DNA of 64,000 nucleotides from Lytechinus pictus (GCF_037042905.1 NC_087262.1:21681501-21745500), one strand, 5' to 3'. Positions 23,620-39,000 are shown, counted from the first letter of the stretch. A program made the numbers and translations. Notes: a model not told the origin generated them from the letters alone.

Positions 23620-24002
23620 GGCCTTGCCCCTAAAATTGGGAAAATGAAAGAGAGACAGATTTCGGTTCATAATGGTCACGTCTATCAATATACTGTAACA
23701 TAGAGATATCTGCATGTAATTGCTATTTTCGCCCACGCCATGAATGCGCTCTCATGCGTAAACTCATTGGTCGTATGTCGTACTACACTATAATGTGTTT
23801 GGGACGATGGTTAATCTTTCGCGTACCATACCGTGTATGATCTATGAGAATATCACATGATCCATGATTGTGATACAACGTCGCGCGACGAGCTGAACTC
23901 GGAAGTTGTCTGGTAACTTCTTAACTTTAATCAGCATTGAATCTATGAGGGTTTCGCCACTTTCTGTCTGATCAAGGGGACGAAAGGTTGAATTCTACGA
24001 AG
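23620..24002 (+). promoter_or_regulatory. Prosaposin promoter and 5' UTR region
   Basis: The first unique sequence upstream of the ATG at 24003. It contains CpG-containing palindromic GTCGCGCGAC near 23880 and TCACATGA at 23853-23860, about 143 bp upstream of the start codon. TCACATGA is the M-box form recognised by MiT/TFE factors, which drive lysosomal genes. I see no clear TATA box. The transcription start is not determined. Confidence 0.4.
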
Positions 24003-24042
24003 ATGAAGATCCTTGTTACATTTGTGGCGCTGTTTGCTGCCA
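24003..24042 (+). CDS. PSAP: Prosaposin exon 1: signal peptide
   Basis: ATG AAG ATC opens MKILVTFVALFAA, a short basic start followed by a hydrophobic core. Donor GTGAGT at 24043, phase 1. With exon 2 it gives a plausible signal-peptidase site after Thr-Ser-Ala (residue 16). Confidence 0.88.
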
Positions 24043-27000
24043 GTGAGTATCATTGTTATTTGAGAACACGAGAGAGAAAAAGTGAGCGGTGATGTGTCTA
24101 TTTCACACGGGAAGCTCAGGCGGCCTTAACCCAGGGCCAGGGAGCTCCGGCCCGCAAAGCGGGCCGCCAGGAGTCCACCGTGCATTTAGACATAGACACG
24201 GGACTAGGGTAGATTGTGGTCTCAATAACTTGGAAAGAAAATTGTGAAAACAGAAATTATGCACTTACCACGATTATATGGATGAAAGTCTATCATGTGG
24301 CAGTATCCTTACATTGAGGCACAGACTGGCTGGAACCTCAAAAAAACGAAAAGTTCTGTCGCGATACCTCCTAGTAAAAAGTAGTATTACTCCTATTTTT
24401 TTATTCTTTCAAAATTCATAACAAAATGGCCGTTCGAGACTAGGGTAGAAGGAGAGAACTTTTCGTTTTTTGAGGTTCCAGTCTGTGCCTCGATGTCAGG
24501 ATACTGCCACACGATAGACCTTCATCCATATAATCGTGGTAAGTACATAATTTCTGTTTTCACAATTTTCTTTCCAAGTTATTGAGACCACAATCTACCC
24601 TAGTCCCGTGTCTATGTCTAAATGCACGGTGGACTCCTGGGCTCCAGCCCGCGAAGCGGGCCGGAGCTCCCTGGGTTAAGGCGGCCAAGGCCTAGTTGGC
24701 TGGAAATGGCTCTGAGCTCTATGTGACGCGTCGTCATGCATCGCTGTGTCTGATATGGCCTGTGGTTGTGCACTGAAAATTTGACTTGAAATTAGGTCTA
24801 TCTTCTATATTGTACTAAAGCTTATTTTGATATATTTCTTTATATACCTAGAAGTTAGTATGTCAATGTCAATGAACATGATGAATCACTTGTGTGAATG
24901 ACAATGTGTTTTAACAAGAAATGATGCTGTATAAATTTGAGGAAAAAAAAAAAATAGATGATGTCGATGTCCATGATATGGGATGATACATACCCAGTGC
25001 AATGGGCTTGAATCAAAACGTTTACATGAACAGTTCTAACACCAATAAAATGTGCAAATTTTGCAAAACGTTAAAAATGTTTGGGAAAAAGGGACAAAAA
25101 AATACCTTAAACTACTTGTCCATGTTTTTCCTTAATTCATATCATGCTGCTTTGAAATGAATTTCAGATGTATATTTTAATTAGAAATTATTCTAGTTTG
25201 AATGGAAAATGAAGTGAAACTAGGGTCTATCTCAAGATTGCATTTTCATTTCAAGTATACAAGTTACATGAAGATATACGGGTACCATATGTCAATTTGA
25301 GCATTTAGGGACGAAGCCACAGAGTTTGGGTGGTTTGAATTACCCGTCAATATTTCCCCTCTTTGTGGCAAATGAAGTACATTTTCACTGAAGAAAAAAC
25401 TTGGCCAAAATACCACTTGAAAAGTACTTAGTCATGCGAGGAGACATCTTTGAATGTGACATCTTTAATCATTCAGTGACAAACATTACTTTAAAAATAA
25501 AACAAAATATTTTTTTTGGGTAAAATATAAAGGAAAAAAAAAGAGAAGAGAGAAGAAAAGACCATAGACTGAGGTCATTCTGCCAGTCTGTACAGAGAAC
25601 ATATACCCTAAAATTTATTATTGAGTGTTTATTGTTAATGCAATACTTTCATCAAAATAAAAGCATTTGAACGATTAAAGTTTTTGAAAATGTTTAGAAT
25701 CTAGTAATCAACATCACCTCTGTGCAATTATAAAACAAAATAAGAATGTCTGTTCATCAATCACTGTATAAAAAAATTCCATCTCTCTTCAGAGATTAAA
25801 ATCTGGGCAGCGTTATCTCTGTAGAAGAATCCACACTAATTTGCTATAATCAATTTATCACTGGGAAGATCAGATTATGCCCCAAAATCTTATTTTCATA
25901 CATAGTATTCTTTCTTTTTTCTTCCATTCTTCTTTTTCATGTAAGCTTACAGTCAGAAAGTTTTATTCATCCTCGTAGGCATACATGTATTATGATTATA
26001 AATTTGGTTTCAAGGTATTTTGCTATGAAATGAATACAATTTAATGTACAAATCAAGAATGTTCAATATCTAATACATTATTTTTACACATAGGCTAAAT
26101 CTAATGTTAAAATATGTGTCTATGTTATGGCCATGTGTTTTGTATTAGGCCAGTTATAAAACTATACATTTTCTGATAGGAAATTAAATATGGATTCCCA
26201 AAATGCACCTACAATGTAAACATGGCATAGGAGGCAATCATTGGAAGTTATGGAATATAACCTCAGAATCATAGCAAAAAAATACCAAGCTTTGATACCT
26301 TACAACGAAAGAGTAGTATTGATATACCCCACACCTTCAAAAGTGTCATTTGTTAATTCCTCTCATTCTGAGCATTATCTTTAAACTATTGATGCCTTTA
26401 ATTTTAATATTTGATTTGATTTGATTTGATTTATTTTATTTCCACATTTCAAAACAAAAACAAAGTACCGGTATATACAAGTATAATAATTTTTTTTTTT
26501 CAATATTACATAATAGGCAAATATTTTTTTAAACATAATGAATAATGTACATAAATCATTATAAAATATCAACTGTACTGTGAAAATTATATCTATACAT
26601 GTATATACATTTTCTTTAATTACTGAACACATATACATGTATATAGAAATGTGGGAGACCTCCATCTTAAGCTTGGAGCTTAAAAGCTTGAAAGTGATGG
26701 GGGCCTCGAAATGAATTTTACTGATTAAAAAAAATTCAATCTGCGTACAATAGTTCGACAATTAAACAACATGGATATCTTGATATTCTTTTGCTTTTCA
26801 GCTAGTGCACTAAACCCTGCAGCAATCTACAGATCAAAATGCAGCGAAGGTGCTTCGTATTGGTGCCAGAGTGCATCACATGCAGATGAATGTGGAGCTG
26901 TAGAGTACTGTATCCAGAACTACTGGAGGGGCAAACTTGTTGAAGTGAGTACTATTGCTGCAGATTCTTTTATCATCAACATCATTACCACCACAGTCAC

Positions 27001-30000
27001 CATTATCATGTCTTGTTACCGTCATTGGTGATCGGTGGGGATTTTTTACCTGATTGCTGAGAAAGCATGAATGCTTGTAAGCAAGCAATCAGAGGACCGA
27101 CGGCTTAAGGTCCTCTCCGAAGGACCTGGTAATGAGGATTAATGCCTTACCAAAGGGCACTAGCGCACCAAGTGGGAATCGAATGCGGGTCACCGGAATA
27201 CGAATCCACCGCTCTACCGACTGAGCTATCGCGCCTCCCTGTCAAATCATTGTCAAACTTATCATCACCACCACCATTAATAACATGATCACCACCACCA
27301 CCAATATATCTCGTCGTTGTCGTCATCATCATCAACATCATCACTATTACCATCATCGTAATCACCATTGTCATGATCATCATTATCATCATCATCAGCA
27401 ACAACATCTTCATCATCATCATCAGCAACAACATCATCATCATCATCATCATTCATCATCGTCATCATCTTCATAAACATCATCACCATTACCATTATCA
27501 TCATCTATCATCATCATCATTATCACCATCAACACCTTCATCAGTCATCATCATCGAGGAGAATAAAATGGACTTTGTAAGAAATGCTGACAATGTGCAC
27601 TGCTTAAAACTGTTGAAGAGTCCAGCAGTAGAGTTTGCTCATCCTACATATCCACCCCTTTTGTTATCTTTCAAGTTTTGATTTGTTAATCTCCAGGGAC
27701 CTTCTTATTGATAGTCTGTTTGTTTACTTATTTATGTCAAGTGGATGTGGTAGGTGTACAGTAATCAGTTAAATAGTCTAAATTTGTCTTACAATCACAT
27801 GTTGCTAGATAATCAGATCAGTATAATGCCATAAAAATATTAGCATTGGGTATTTGGAAGTTGCAAAATGTAAATCGAGAGGAATTACATGTTAACATGT
27901 TCTACATGTAGGATATTGATGCACTCTACATGTAGGTTGAGTGTTGTAATGTCTCGTTAAGTTATTTTTTTATATCAAGTTCCTTGTTATGGGGAATTTC
28001 ACACATTTGTTTCAATATGTGCAGTTTACCAACATGTTTGTAAATGACTTCAAGGAATTCCCTGCGTTTGTAATATAATGTCTTGATCTTTGTTCTGACG
28101 TAAAAAGTCAGGAAACATGGACTGCATATTTATTCATCACCTATTAATGTTACTGTATAATGCTATAAAGTGGAAGTGAATTGCAAACAAAAATGAGGGA
28201 AGTAAATCCATGAAAATGAAATACTTGTAGTCAGGAGATTATGAGATGTAACATTTAATAGTTACAGGGCAACTCACCAGAAACTTTGTACAAAAGGGTA
28301 CGTGTTATTTTACTGCTGCTCAAAAACAAAAAATTATTCACAATTTCAGGCATTCAAAGCTACATTATGTAAATCCTACAAAACTGACTTTATGAACAAA
28401 TGGAAGTTTATGAAATGTCTTGTCTGGATAAGATGTATTAAGGCTGAGCTTTGGACCATACATGTAGATTAAAGCAACCAACCATAACCAGTATAATGAA
28501 CACATCTTTGTGTTATTGTTTGTGATGTCACATGCCCTTTAATCCTTTTTCAAATCCCTGGGAAGTAATTTTGGTGGGTCAGATCTGTATCTCAGAAACC
28601 CTGTAGTCCATGATCTTGTGATCTACATGTACAGATCAACAATATCATTAAGGGCCTTTTCACACGCGAGTCTTGAATCATCATTGTAATGATGATTGCT
28701 ATTGTTATCGTGACTGATTAGCATTCGTGATTCTAATCATGTTCTAGTTTGGTTTCACACGTGCTAAATATTCTTCATTAGCCTTATTTTTCACTGGAAT
28801 CATCATTCAAATTACGATATTTTTACTGTGTGAAAGGGCTGTATTGTATCAATAGGGTCACTGTCGAAAGATGTGTAACATGTACATGTACATAACAACC
28901 AGGATAGTTGTTTGGGTTGGGTTTTAATTTTCTAGATTAAATGAGTACATTGAGGCAAGAACAGCATTTACACAATATAAAATCGAGGATAATTAGTGTG
29001 CATTGATACCTTTTGAAGTAAGTGTTAAATTTATGATGTTGGATAAATTTTCTACAAAGTTTAATGCATTACATTATATGTAATGACCTAATGTTTTTTT
29101 TTATTAAGATAATGTCCGATCATCAAATTGAAAATTAGGTATTGAAGGCATGTAATGTAATGCAACAGAACTTGGTTTAGATTTAAATTTCTTGTAACAT
29201 AGAGGAATGGGTCAATGGGACAGGTTGGAATGAATGAACATGTACTTCCCATGTATGTATTTCCTATCAAAAGGACAAAGAGATTCAAATTTTAATCTGA
29301 CACAATGGCCTGTATTCTGAAGTTAAACTTTAGTTTAAATCTTTACTCCTATGGGGAAACCATTTGAAATTTTGGATTGCTGCTGTATTTTGACAGTACA
29401 TCATGTAGAAGTGTACAGTAATTTACATATTATTTCTCATATTTGACACTAAAGAGCCGTCTGCACCATCCCGAGTTTTCAAATTAGTGCGCTATTTCTG
29501 ATCCGGCAAATTATCCCGATCTGAACAATCTCGAGATTATTTGCAATGGAGACGCAATTATCGCGCTAGTTCGTAGGATTAATCTCGAGATTGCAATCCC
29601 AAGTCAACTTGGGATTATTTGCAAAATAGCGCGCTATTTTACGAATTATCGCGCTAATTCGTAGGTGCAGACGCACTCGGGATTATTTATTCACGGCTTC
29701 AGACCATAATGCATCGAAGCCTCGCTCGAGCAGGAATCGCTCTTCTTGCGATGGTGGAGACGGGGTTTCTTGAATCTCGAGATTAATCGCGAAGAGGGCC
29801 GATCAGGCTAAAATCTCGTGGTTCAGCATACTTGGGATGGTGCAGCACCGCCTTAAAGGAGCTCATAAAATTGACTGTGTGGCTTTTTGTGGCCATTATG
29901 GTAGTGTGGAGCTATATCCAAACAATCACACAACCACCTGTGAGGGCTATAACTGCAAGTTTCATCACTAAGCATTAAAAAAAGACCATTTAAAATGTAA

Positions 30001-33000
30001 AACCATATGAAGCAAACACAACACTGTTTTGATATGTTGATTTTTTTTACAACTATGACATAACTTGAATCAGAATTTAATTACTGTACAGTCGAACCTA
30101 TTTGAAAGGAATGTGTGTTTATATTGGACCTGGGTCCTGTTTCATCAACCTTGTTATAGTAACAACGTTGCAATAACAGTTTAAAGCTACTGAAATCCTG
30201 CAATTTGATTGGTTGTTTCAAAATTTGGCACTTGTTACTGTAACAAGTCTTTATGAAATGGGACCCATTACAGTCAACCCTGTCAATAATGGCCAGCTGT
30301 CTATAATGAAAACCTGTCTTTAGTGCCCACCAAAATTGGAAGGAATGTGTGTTTATATTGGACCTGGTTATAAAGTTCACCTGTCTACAGTGGTCACTTG
30401 TCTATAGTGGTCACTTTAAATATGTTTCCTTGGATGGCCTTTAATAGACAGGTTTGACTGGAGCTCTACTGTAAATGACATACATGTAGGGCTGTGTTAT
30501 TTCATTAATATTATTTTATTCATGAATTCTTTTCCTGTTTCATAGGAATCAACATCATGCTCAGACTGTGAAGCTTTTATCAATGGAGTACAGAATATCC
30601 TGGAACAGACTTCTGTTCAGGTAAGTTTTTATCTTTACAATACATTTGTCTTCTTTATGCAATTGGGATTCGTTGCCACACATGTACAGTACATGTAGGA
30701 CCGGGGAGATTATGGGGAGTGTTTGAAAACAGAATAAAAAAGATCAAGAGGACAGATCAGATGAATAAAACATAAATCTGTACATTCAGTATTTTGAACA
30801 TGCTTGGTTATGCTGATTTTTTGTGTGTGTGCATTTCGTCATATTATCGAAAGCTCATTATTTTTATGGGACCCTTTTCCTGTAGTCTGTTCACTTCAAG
30901 TCAATGTCTGCATTGATTTAATAATCAGATATTACACAAGAAATTCCCATGACCTGTTTTGCAACTAATGGGGGCATTAAAAAAAATCATTGAAAAAAGG
31001 GAATTTTCTTGCCCCCAGGGTATATTTTCCTGTTGTAGGATGTATGATATTTGATTATCATATTTATTTATGTGTAAGTCAACTGTTTTAATAACAACTT
31101 CAAGACGTTATTTAATACAATAATTTCAATATGGAATATCTAATAACAGAGTGATATACAAACATGTATGTTAGGGAACTGGTTAACCTTAAAGACTTTG
31201 TGTCCAGACTTTAAAGGTTTATATTTAATTTTTCCATCAGACGGAAATCATTGATGCTGCCAAACAGGCCTGTGTTGTGATGGAAAGTCTGGAGGCTATC
31301 TGCCAGACGATGGTTGAAAACCTTGGAGCTGAAGTCCTGCAGAAATTGGTCACTGAATTGGTAAGAGGAGGAAGGGTATTCTGGGTGTGTGAGCAAGGAG
31401 AAAGAGAGAGGGGAGGGGGGGGGGGGGGAGAAATACCACCAAACAGGCCTGCGTTGTGATGGAAAGTCTGGAGGGTATCTGCCAGTCTATGGTTGAAAAC
31501 CTTGGAGCTGAAGTCCTGCAGAAATTGGTCACTGGTGCTAACAGAGCACTAACAGTAGATCCAGTCACATATTTCAGATTGTGATGTCAAACAATGATTC
31601 AAGATGTGAATAAAGATGTTGTTGCAACATTATCAGATCAGTTGTAACAGAGGCTTCTGTTAGAGTATTGTTAGTGCTAACAATGTTTCGGTGCAGCTGG
31701 TACACGCCAAGAGGAAAAAGGAAGAGAAGTAGAGATGGGTAGGGAATGTGAGGGAAAATAGGGAAGGGGGAGGGGTCAAGTAGGGAGGATGGCAAAGGAG
31801 AGGAAAGGGATTAGAAGAGGGGGGGGGGGGTCTTTAACATGCAGTTCGATTTTTTTTCTGCAGCAGTGGTGTTTGATCTCAAGAGAGTTATGTTTCAATC
31901 ATAGCACAATTATAAAATGCTTTTCCTGTTGTGTACCAGGATTTCCTCTCCTTTTTGGCATGAACACAATCTCATTGTTTATTTTACTATCCTGAGGCGG
32001 AAGCTGTGATAATATCCAACATATAGCACTTAATTCAATTTTTCTTAGTGCTGCATACTATATCCCTGGCTTTAGCAAGTCTACACTGATCAGGTGCTTG
32101 AGTATTCAAGGAATTCTTTCTTCCTGGGTACCAATTTACCACACCTGACCTGGGCCCCGTCTTACAAAGAGCTGCGATTGATCCGATCAATCACAACTAT
32201 GGACGGCCAGTAACGTCAACATCTATTATGCATGTTTGTTCAAAATACTATATGATGTACATGTATATTCATGCATTCATTGTTTTCTTGAAAATTCACT
32301 GTGCTTTTCTTTGTTTAGAAAGGACATTGTTCAAATTTCCTGTAGAATAAATTATGACACTGATGGATTTCCATAGAGTTACGATTTATTGGATCAATCG
32401 TAACTCTTTGTAAGACGGGGCCCTGGTGGGTGTTTCATAAAGCTGTTCGTAAAGTTACGCACAACTTTACGCACCATTGGAACATGATCTTAGGTCCTAA
32501 ATCAATTAAATAGGGATATCACACAGCACAAGAAAGGATCACCAGTCGTGCGTGAAGTCATTCATATCTTACGAACAGCTTTATGAAACACACACCTGGG
32601 GGAGAGTGGGCAATTGTAGATAAATGTCTTGTCAAGTGATGTGCATGCTGTGTTGGGATTTGAACCCCTGACCCCAGAGACTTACATGTATCCACTGTGC
32701 CACAACTCCTCTACACATAGGTGGAATAAAATGTTTGGGACGGTAATGTCGTGAGATTAGTGAGAAATAGACCAATTCCTTTAAAAAAATAGCTAATTTT
32801 ATCAATAGAATGCTGGATTATGGTCTCCAACGTTAATATATTTGTGGATGCAATGGATCGCTCTACAAAGCCACTCCCCCTCTTACCTTTTATATATTTA
32901 AACACAATGTAATGGTTGGGACAACACTTTGTGTGTGTAGTCCCACTAACAAAGACTTGACAGAATTGGATCAATTTATCATTTTGTTCATTTTGATAAT

Positions 33001-36000
33001 TTTTTTCCTTACACCAATTCTTCACCATATGTGCAAAACACTTGAATTTGTCCTTATGCTAAGTTTGAAACAGTGCCTAATACAATATAGTCTCACAACC
33101 AGGACTAAACGTCACCGTCAATCGACCTTGGCATGGTAACATAAAGTTAAGCTATTGATTGTGGGGCTTGTGATAGATTGTAAACTTTAGCACTGCGATC
33201 AATTGCTAAGCTTTATGTTTCGGGGTCCTGGAATCCTTATTTAAAAAAATGTATGCTTGTAGCACTGATGTTGATTGGAGTAGTGAACCTACATGTATTA
33301 TTCAAGGGGCAAGGGGGTGATAATGATATACATTGTATTGTGTTACACCCCCCCCCCACACACACACACACCTTGAAATGCATCATGTTACATAACTGAC
33401 AGTGCAGAAAGTTGATTATTTTATATACTTACATGTATTGTATGAGAACATTTACCACAGAATCTCAGTTAATACAAAGAGGTCAAAATGACATCCCACC
33501 CTGGAATAAACGATAATCTTTTAGGCTTGGATGAAGATTGAACTAAGAAAACTGCTTGCGTGTAGTGTTAAATCTTTAAACCTATCTAAGGTTATGATAG
33601 GATTTTTCTTGTATTGATAAGTGATTTTCTCAGTCGAAAGAGGAACTGACTTGAGTTATAAAATAATCTGAGCATGGAGTTTAAAAATGTGTGATGTGTG
33701 CGAACTAAAAGTGTCATTTGACCCAAAACTTATCTGCCAGTAATAACTTGTATACATGTACATGTACATACATTTGAAGTGTCGAAATCAAGTTTCACTT
33801 CTATTTAATAGATACAAAGTTATGGACATGATTGAATCGTGTGACAAAACTGTCTTAAAGTGATTGGAAAATATGGATTTATCTTAAAATTGTTTACTGT
33901 ATCAGTGTATGCTGTCAAATTTTTGAATCGCCAAAATGACCATTTTACAAACAGTCACATGATACATGTATTTTGCACTCAGAAAATTTTTAATTGGACT
34001 AATGTACACAAAAATGGTTGCCCAACATTTCAGCTGATTTAAAAAAAACAAATCTTATTTTAAACGTTGTCACCATTTTTGTCTCACCTGCATAGCAGAG
34101 TGAGACTATAGGCGCCGCTTTTCCGACGGCGACGGCGGCGGCGGCGTCAACACCAAATCTTAACCTGAGGTTAAGTTTTTGAAATGACAGCATAACTTAG
34201 AAAGTATATGGACCTAGTTCATGAAACTTGGCCATAAGGTTAATCAAGTATTACTGAACATCCTGCCTGAGTTTCATGTCACATGACCAAGGTCAAAGGT
34301 CATTTAGGGTCAATGAACTTAGACCATGTTGGGGGAATCAACATCAAAATCTTAACCTAAGGTTAAGTTTTTGAAATGTCATCATAACTTAGAAAATATA
34401 TGGACCTAGTTCATGAAACTTATACATAAGGTTAATCAAGTATCACTGAACATCCTGCTTGAGTTTCACATCACATGACCAAGGTCAAAGGTCATTTAGG
34501 GTCAATGAACTTTGGCCGAATGGGGGTATCTGTTGAATTACCATCATAACTTTGAAAGTTTATGGATCTGATTCATGAAACTTGGACATAATAGTAATCA
34601 AGTATTACTGAACATCCTGTGCAAGTTTCAGGTCACATGATCAAGGTCAAAGGTCATTTAGGGTCAATGAACTTTGGCCAAATTGGGGTATTTGTTGAAT
34701 TACAGCCATAAATTTGAAAGTGTGTTGGTCTAGTTCATAAAACTTGGACATAATAGTAATCAAGTATCACTGAACATCCTGTGCGAGTTTCAGGTCACAT
34801 GATCAAGGTCAAAGGTCATGTAAGGTCAAAGAACTTTGGCCACGTTGGGGGTATTTGTTGAATTGCCATCATATCTCTATAAGTGTATTGGTCTAGTTCA
34901 TAAAACGTGGAAATAAGAGTAACCAAGTATCACTGAACATCTTGTGCGAGTTAAAGTAGTTTTCAAAATCAGCACTGCTGCTATATTGAATCGCGTGATG
35001 CAGGTGAGACGGCCAGAGGCATTCCACTTGTTCTTGTTTTACATGGTGTTGCTGCATTTGTAATCGGTCTTAAATCATTTCAAGTTAGTTTCACCTTCTA
35101 AAATTCAAATGCTAAGTTGTTTGAGAAGTCTGCACCTTTGAATTTGTTTAATAATGTACATGTAGCATAAGAAGACAAAGATCTTGATAAAGTAATGCAT
35201 TTTAATAGCTCCAACAAGGTTTATTGAAATGAAGACCAAATTTTACGTATAAATCAACATATTTTAAACATATACATCTACAAATGATATGAATCATCAG
35301 CATGTGACCACAAGTCCACAACTCTGGTTTTGTTTCTTGATATAATTCTTTTAAATTTTACCAGGTATTTTTAAACACAGTGACTTGCTAATTACCACTA
35401 ATCTTAATATTTGATTTGTGGGACAATTATCAGGTTTCTCTTTTAGTTTCGTATCTGACAGTTATATTGGTCTATTTTTTCTGCTAGAGAGGAAATGGTA
35501 CATGTACTTTGGTTGCATTTTCTTGATCCTTCTTGTTTCTTGATCATATTTCCTCCTCCTGGTTTAAAAACTTATGTTGGAATTGGATAATAAACTGAAA
35601 AATAATGAAAACAGTTGGGTTTGTGAATAAGTGTTGTTTACTTATGTTTATAATGTCCTGTGACTCACGTTTAAAGCCATTTTTTAAACACAAAGAACAT
35701 TCCCCTTTCTTTTTCAAGTATCTATTTTGATGACCAACCTCCCTGATTCTTACTCTGTGTACATTTCACTCGTATACATGTATCTCCAGCTACTTTTTCT
35801 TTTTTTTAAATGAGATGCAGGAATTAATTTGTGTTTCCCAATAGGCCTCGTAATTAAAATTAACAATGAGCATGATTAAATATGATTTTGCTTTATTCCC
35901 CTTCCCTCCCTTTTTATCCCCTTTCTCCCTCTTCCCTCCTTCCTTCCCCTCCCCTTCCTCCCCTCACTCACCTCCCCTCCATGTCCCCTCCCCTCCCCTC

Positions 36001-39000
36001 CCTGTCCCATCCCCTCCCTGTCCCATCCCCTCTACGTCACATCCCCCTCCCCTTCACTCTCTCCACACCCACAGAGTTCAGATGAGGTCTGTAAGGTTCT
36101 TCAATTCTGCCAAGAGAAGAAGACTTCACTCCAAACTAATGTGGTAAGATCAGTTAATATATTTTTCTCTCATTGAGGATATTACTAAGTTATTTGAGGA
36201 ATGGTGATCATTTTTTATTCTTCAAATTGGCAACTTTACAAAACAAATAGCATTTGTCCTTTCATCGCTACAGTGCACTTTTATATAATTAATTAATAAT
36301 GATTTTATTAATTAAAAGAAGGGATTAATAAAGATAAATTTCTGGTTTCAAATTTTGTCATTTTAGGGATCTTAGCGATTATTTAAAGTCATTTTTTTAC
36401 CATCAAGTGAGAGATACTGATGCAATAAAATATTTTTTGGAAAATCTTATGATACTGTTTTCTATGTTTTGGGGGTCTCTTCCTTAAAGTTATTCAGTCA
36501 AACCACAAAATATAGTAAGTTCTTCTGAAATGGAACAGAAAAACTAAAACTATTTGCATGAATTATTTGAATCAATTTTAAAAAAAGGAGTAAAAAATAG
36601 GAAAAAGTAATGAACAATGATTGGCCAATAGAGTTTCAAATCAAATAAATCTATCAATAGACAAATTGTATAGTACAAGTAACTAATGTAACATTGCCAA
36701 GTTTATACAGTGCGTATCAAAAAAAAGTTTACACTTAGGAAAAATCCTGTAAAATTATACATTTGTAATACCCTGAAGATTTTTCCACATTTTAACATTA
36801 GTACAGATCCATTTAAGCAAATGACGATAAAAGTGTCGAAAAATATTTACGCTTGAGTGAGCACCAGTTACTTTTGAAAAGTTAGCGAAAAATGATTTCC
36901 GCAGAACTTTGAAATAGTTATGTGAAGAAAAATAGACCTTAATAATGAAGAACACATGGAATTTAGCTAGTAAAATTGATTTGAAGATATCTTTTACCTT
37001 TTTTAACATGTTTCCTTGCCCAAAACACTTTGAAGAGTGAATTGCGCGCCCCACCCCACTCCCTCACACACCAAGCCATTGTGACGATATTTGCTTTACT
37101 CTGAGCTGTGATTTACATGAAATGGCTTTGGCTTGATTTTTATTTTGTTAATCATTATCGAGCTTGGGAAAAGTGTGGAGAAACAAGTAATAACTGAAAA
37201 ATGAAATGTAAACCCACTTTAAATGATAAGAAATTAGTGAAAAATGCTGGAAATGTCTGAAATAAACTTTTGTTCAGATTAAGTTATTTTCTCAGATCCA
37301 GCTGGCACAAAAAGGGTAAATGTTGTGCTTACTAAGTGCTGAAATTGTTACAAAATGCTTGAATGTATCCGTTTTATTTCAATTGACTAAAAGTGCAAGG
37401 GAAATGTATGAGAAATGTTTCGCAGAGTAAGTTTGATTTCGCCTTTTCCCCTTGACACAACGTGAAAACGAGCATTTCTGCGCAAACAGATTTCTGCGAG
37501 CTTTACAAAAATGGACAGTGCTCACTCAAGTGTAACATTCTGTCAAAACTGTTACTTTCATTGGATAGATGAGACCCAAATCCAAGAATATATGTGAAAA
37601 AATTACCCACATGTTGTATATTTTTTTAATTCCGAGGGCTTTTTCAAAGTGTAAACTTTTTTTTGATACACACTGTATAGTGTTAAGTGTTCAATTTCTT
37701 TGAAATGAAGTACATTAGGTACCGGTACAAAAATAATCCTGGATTTGTCCAGTTTCTGAGTGTAATTGAGTTTTTTTTTTTTCCAAGATGATTTGTCCAA
37801 ATTGAAACTATATGTAATCATTTTAGATACACATGTAGCGGTACATATACATGTAATTCATCATTCATTGGAAGGCCTAATACACTGCACTATTAGAAGT
37901 ATTACTGAACCAGTGCTTATTTGGTTTATTAGGGTCATCAAACCAAATTAATCTCCATCATAAAAAAACAAGCAACACCATAATTGGTCATCTAGAATAA
38001 CATTGTTCCCACTCGTGATCAAATATCAGTTGCAAATCTATTCCAATATGAAACAGGATTATGTGGACAGTGAGATACATGTACTGATTTGAAGAGCCAC
38101 ATAAAATCCAAGCAAAAATTCTGTCCAAGTACTCATAGATTTTTAAGATCTTGATACATGTGAAACCTCGTAATTGCCATCAGAAATATATCATGTCTCA
38201 GATAAGAGTTGATTATCTTTCTTTAAGATCATTGTGGTTGCAAAATTTGTGATGGAGATGCCTGTAACTGTTCATTTACCCACCCTTTGATAACTTAAGA
38301 TGTGAATAGAAATTTAGTAAGCAGTGAGGATTTCCATGTTTATTGTGCTGCCAGGAATAATCTACAATTATTGTTTAGAAGGATGAACCTAAACCTAGAG
38401 GTCTCCCAATTTTTTTAATTTTTTTTATTGTTGAATTAGGCAGGATACACCACCAATATGAATTGATTCGTTCAAGTGACCTTTTATCATCCTTGAATCA
38501 TGGTTTTTAAAGACGTTCAGCTTGAAGGGGAAGTTTGCCCTGATGAAAAGTTTATTGCAAAAAATAGGAGACTAATTTATAAAATATTTTGAAGGTTTGA
38601 AGAAAATCCATCAAAGATAAAAAAGTTATGAGAATTATTTTTTTATTTCTGACATCATACGTGTATGCGAGCAGCTTCCCCATATATTTATATCATGTAC
38701 ATGTAGTAAATAAAAAATTGATGAAATAAAATGTAATTTTCTCAAAATATTGAAAATCGTTTTAATTTTACCTTCAGTATATCAATGGCAAATTATTTCA
38801 CGCCCGCTGCTGAAAGAATCAAACATTTAATCGTCATGAACCATTTAAAAAAATTGTAAATTTATGCATTTAGCCTAAGTACATAATATGGGGTAACTGC
38901 TTGATTATGAAGTCACAAATTTTATTTAAAAAAAATTAATTTGTTAACAGGGTTTTCCCAAAGGGGGACTCATTTTCCCGAGGAAAATTTGACAAGCAAA

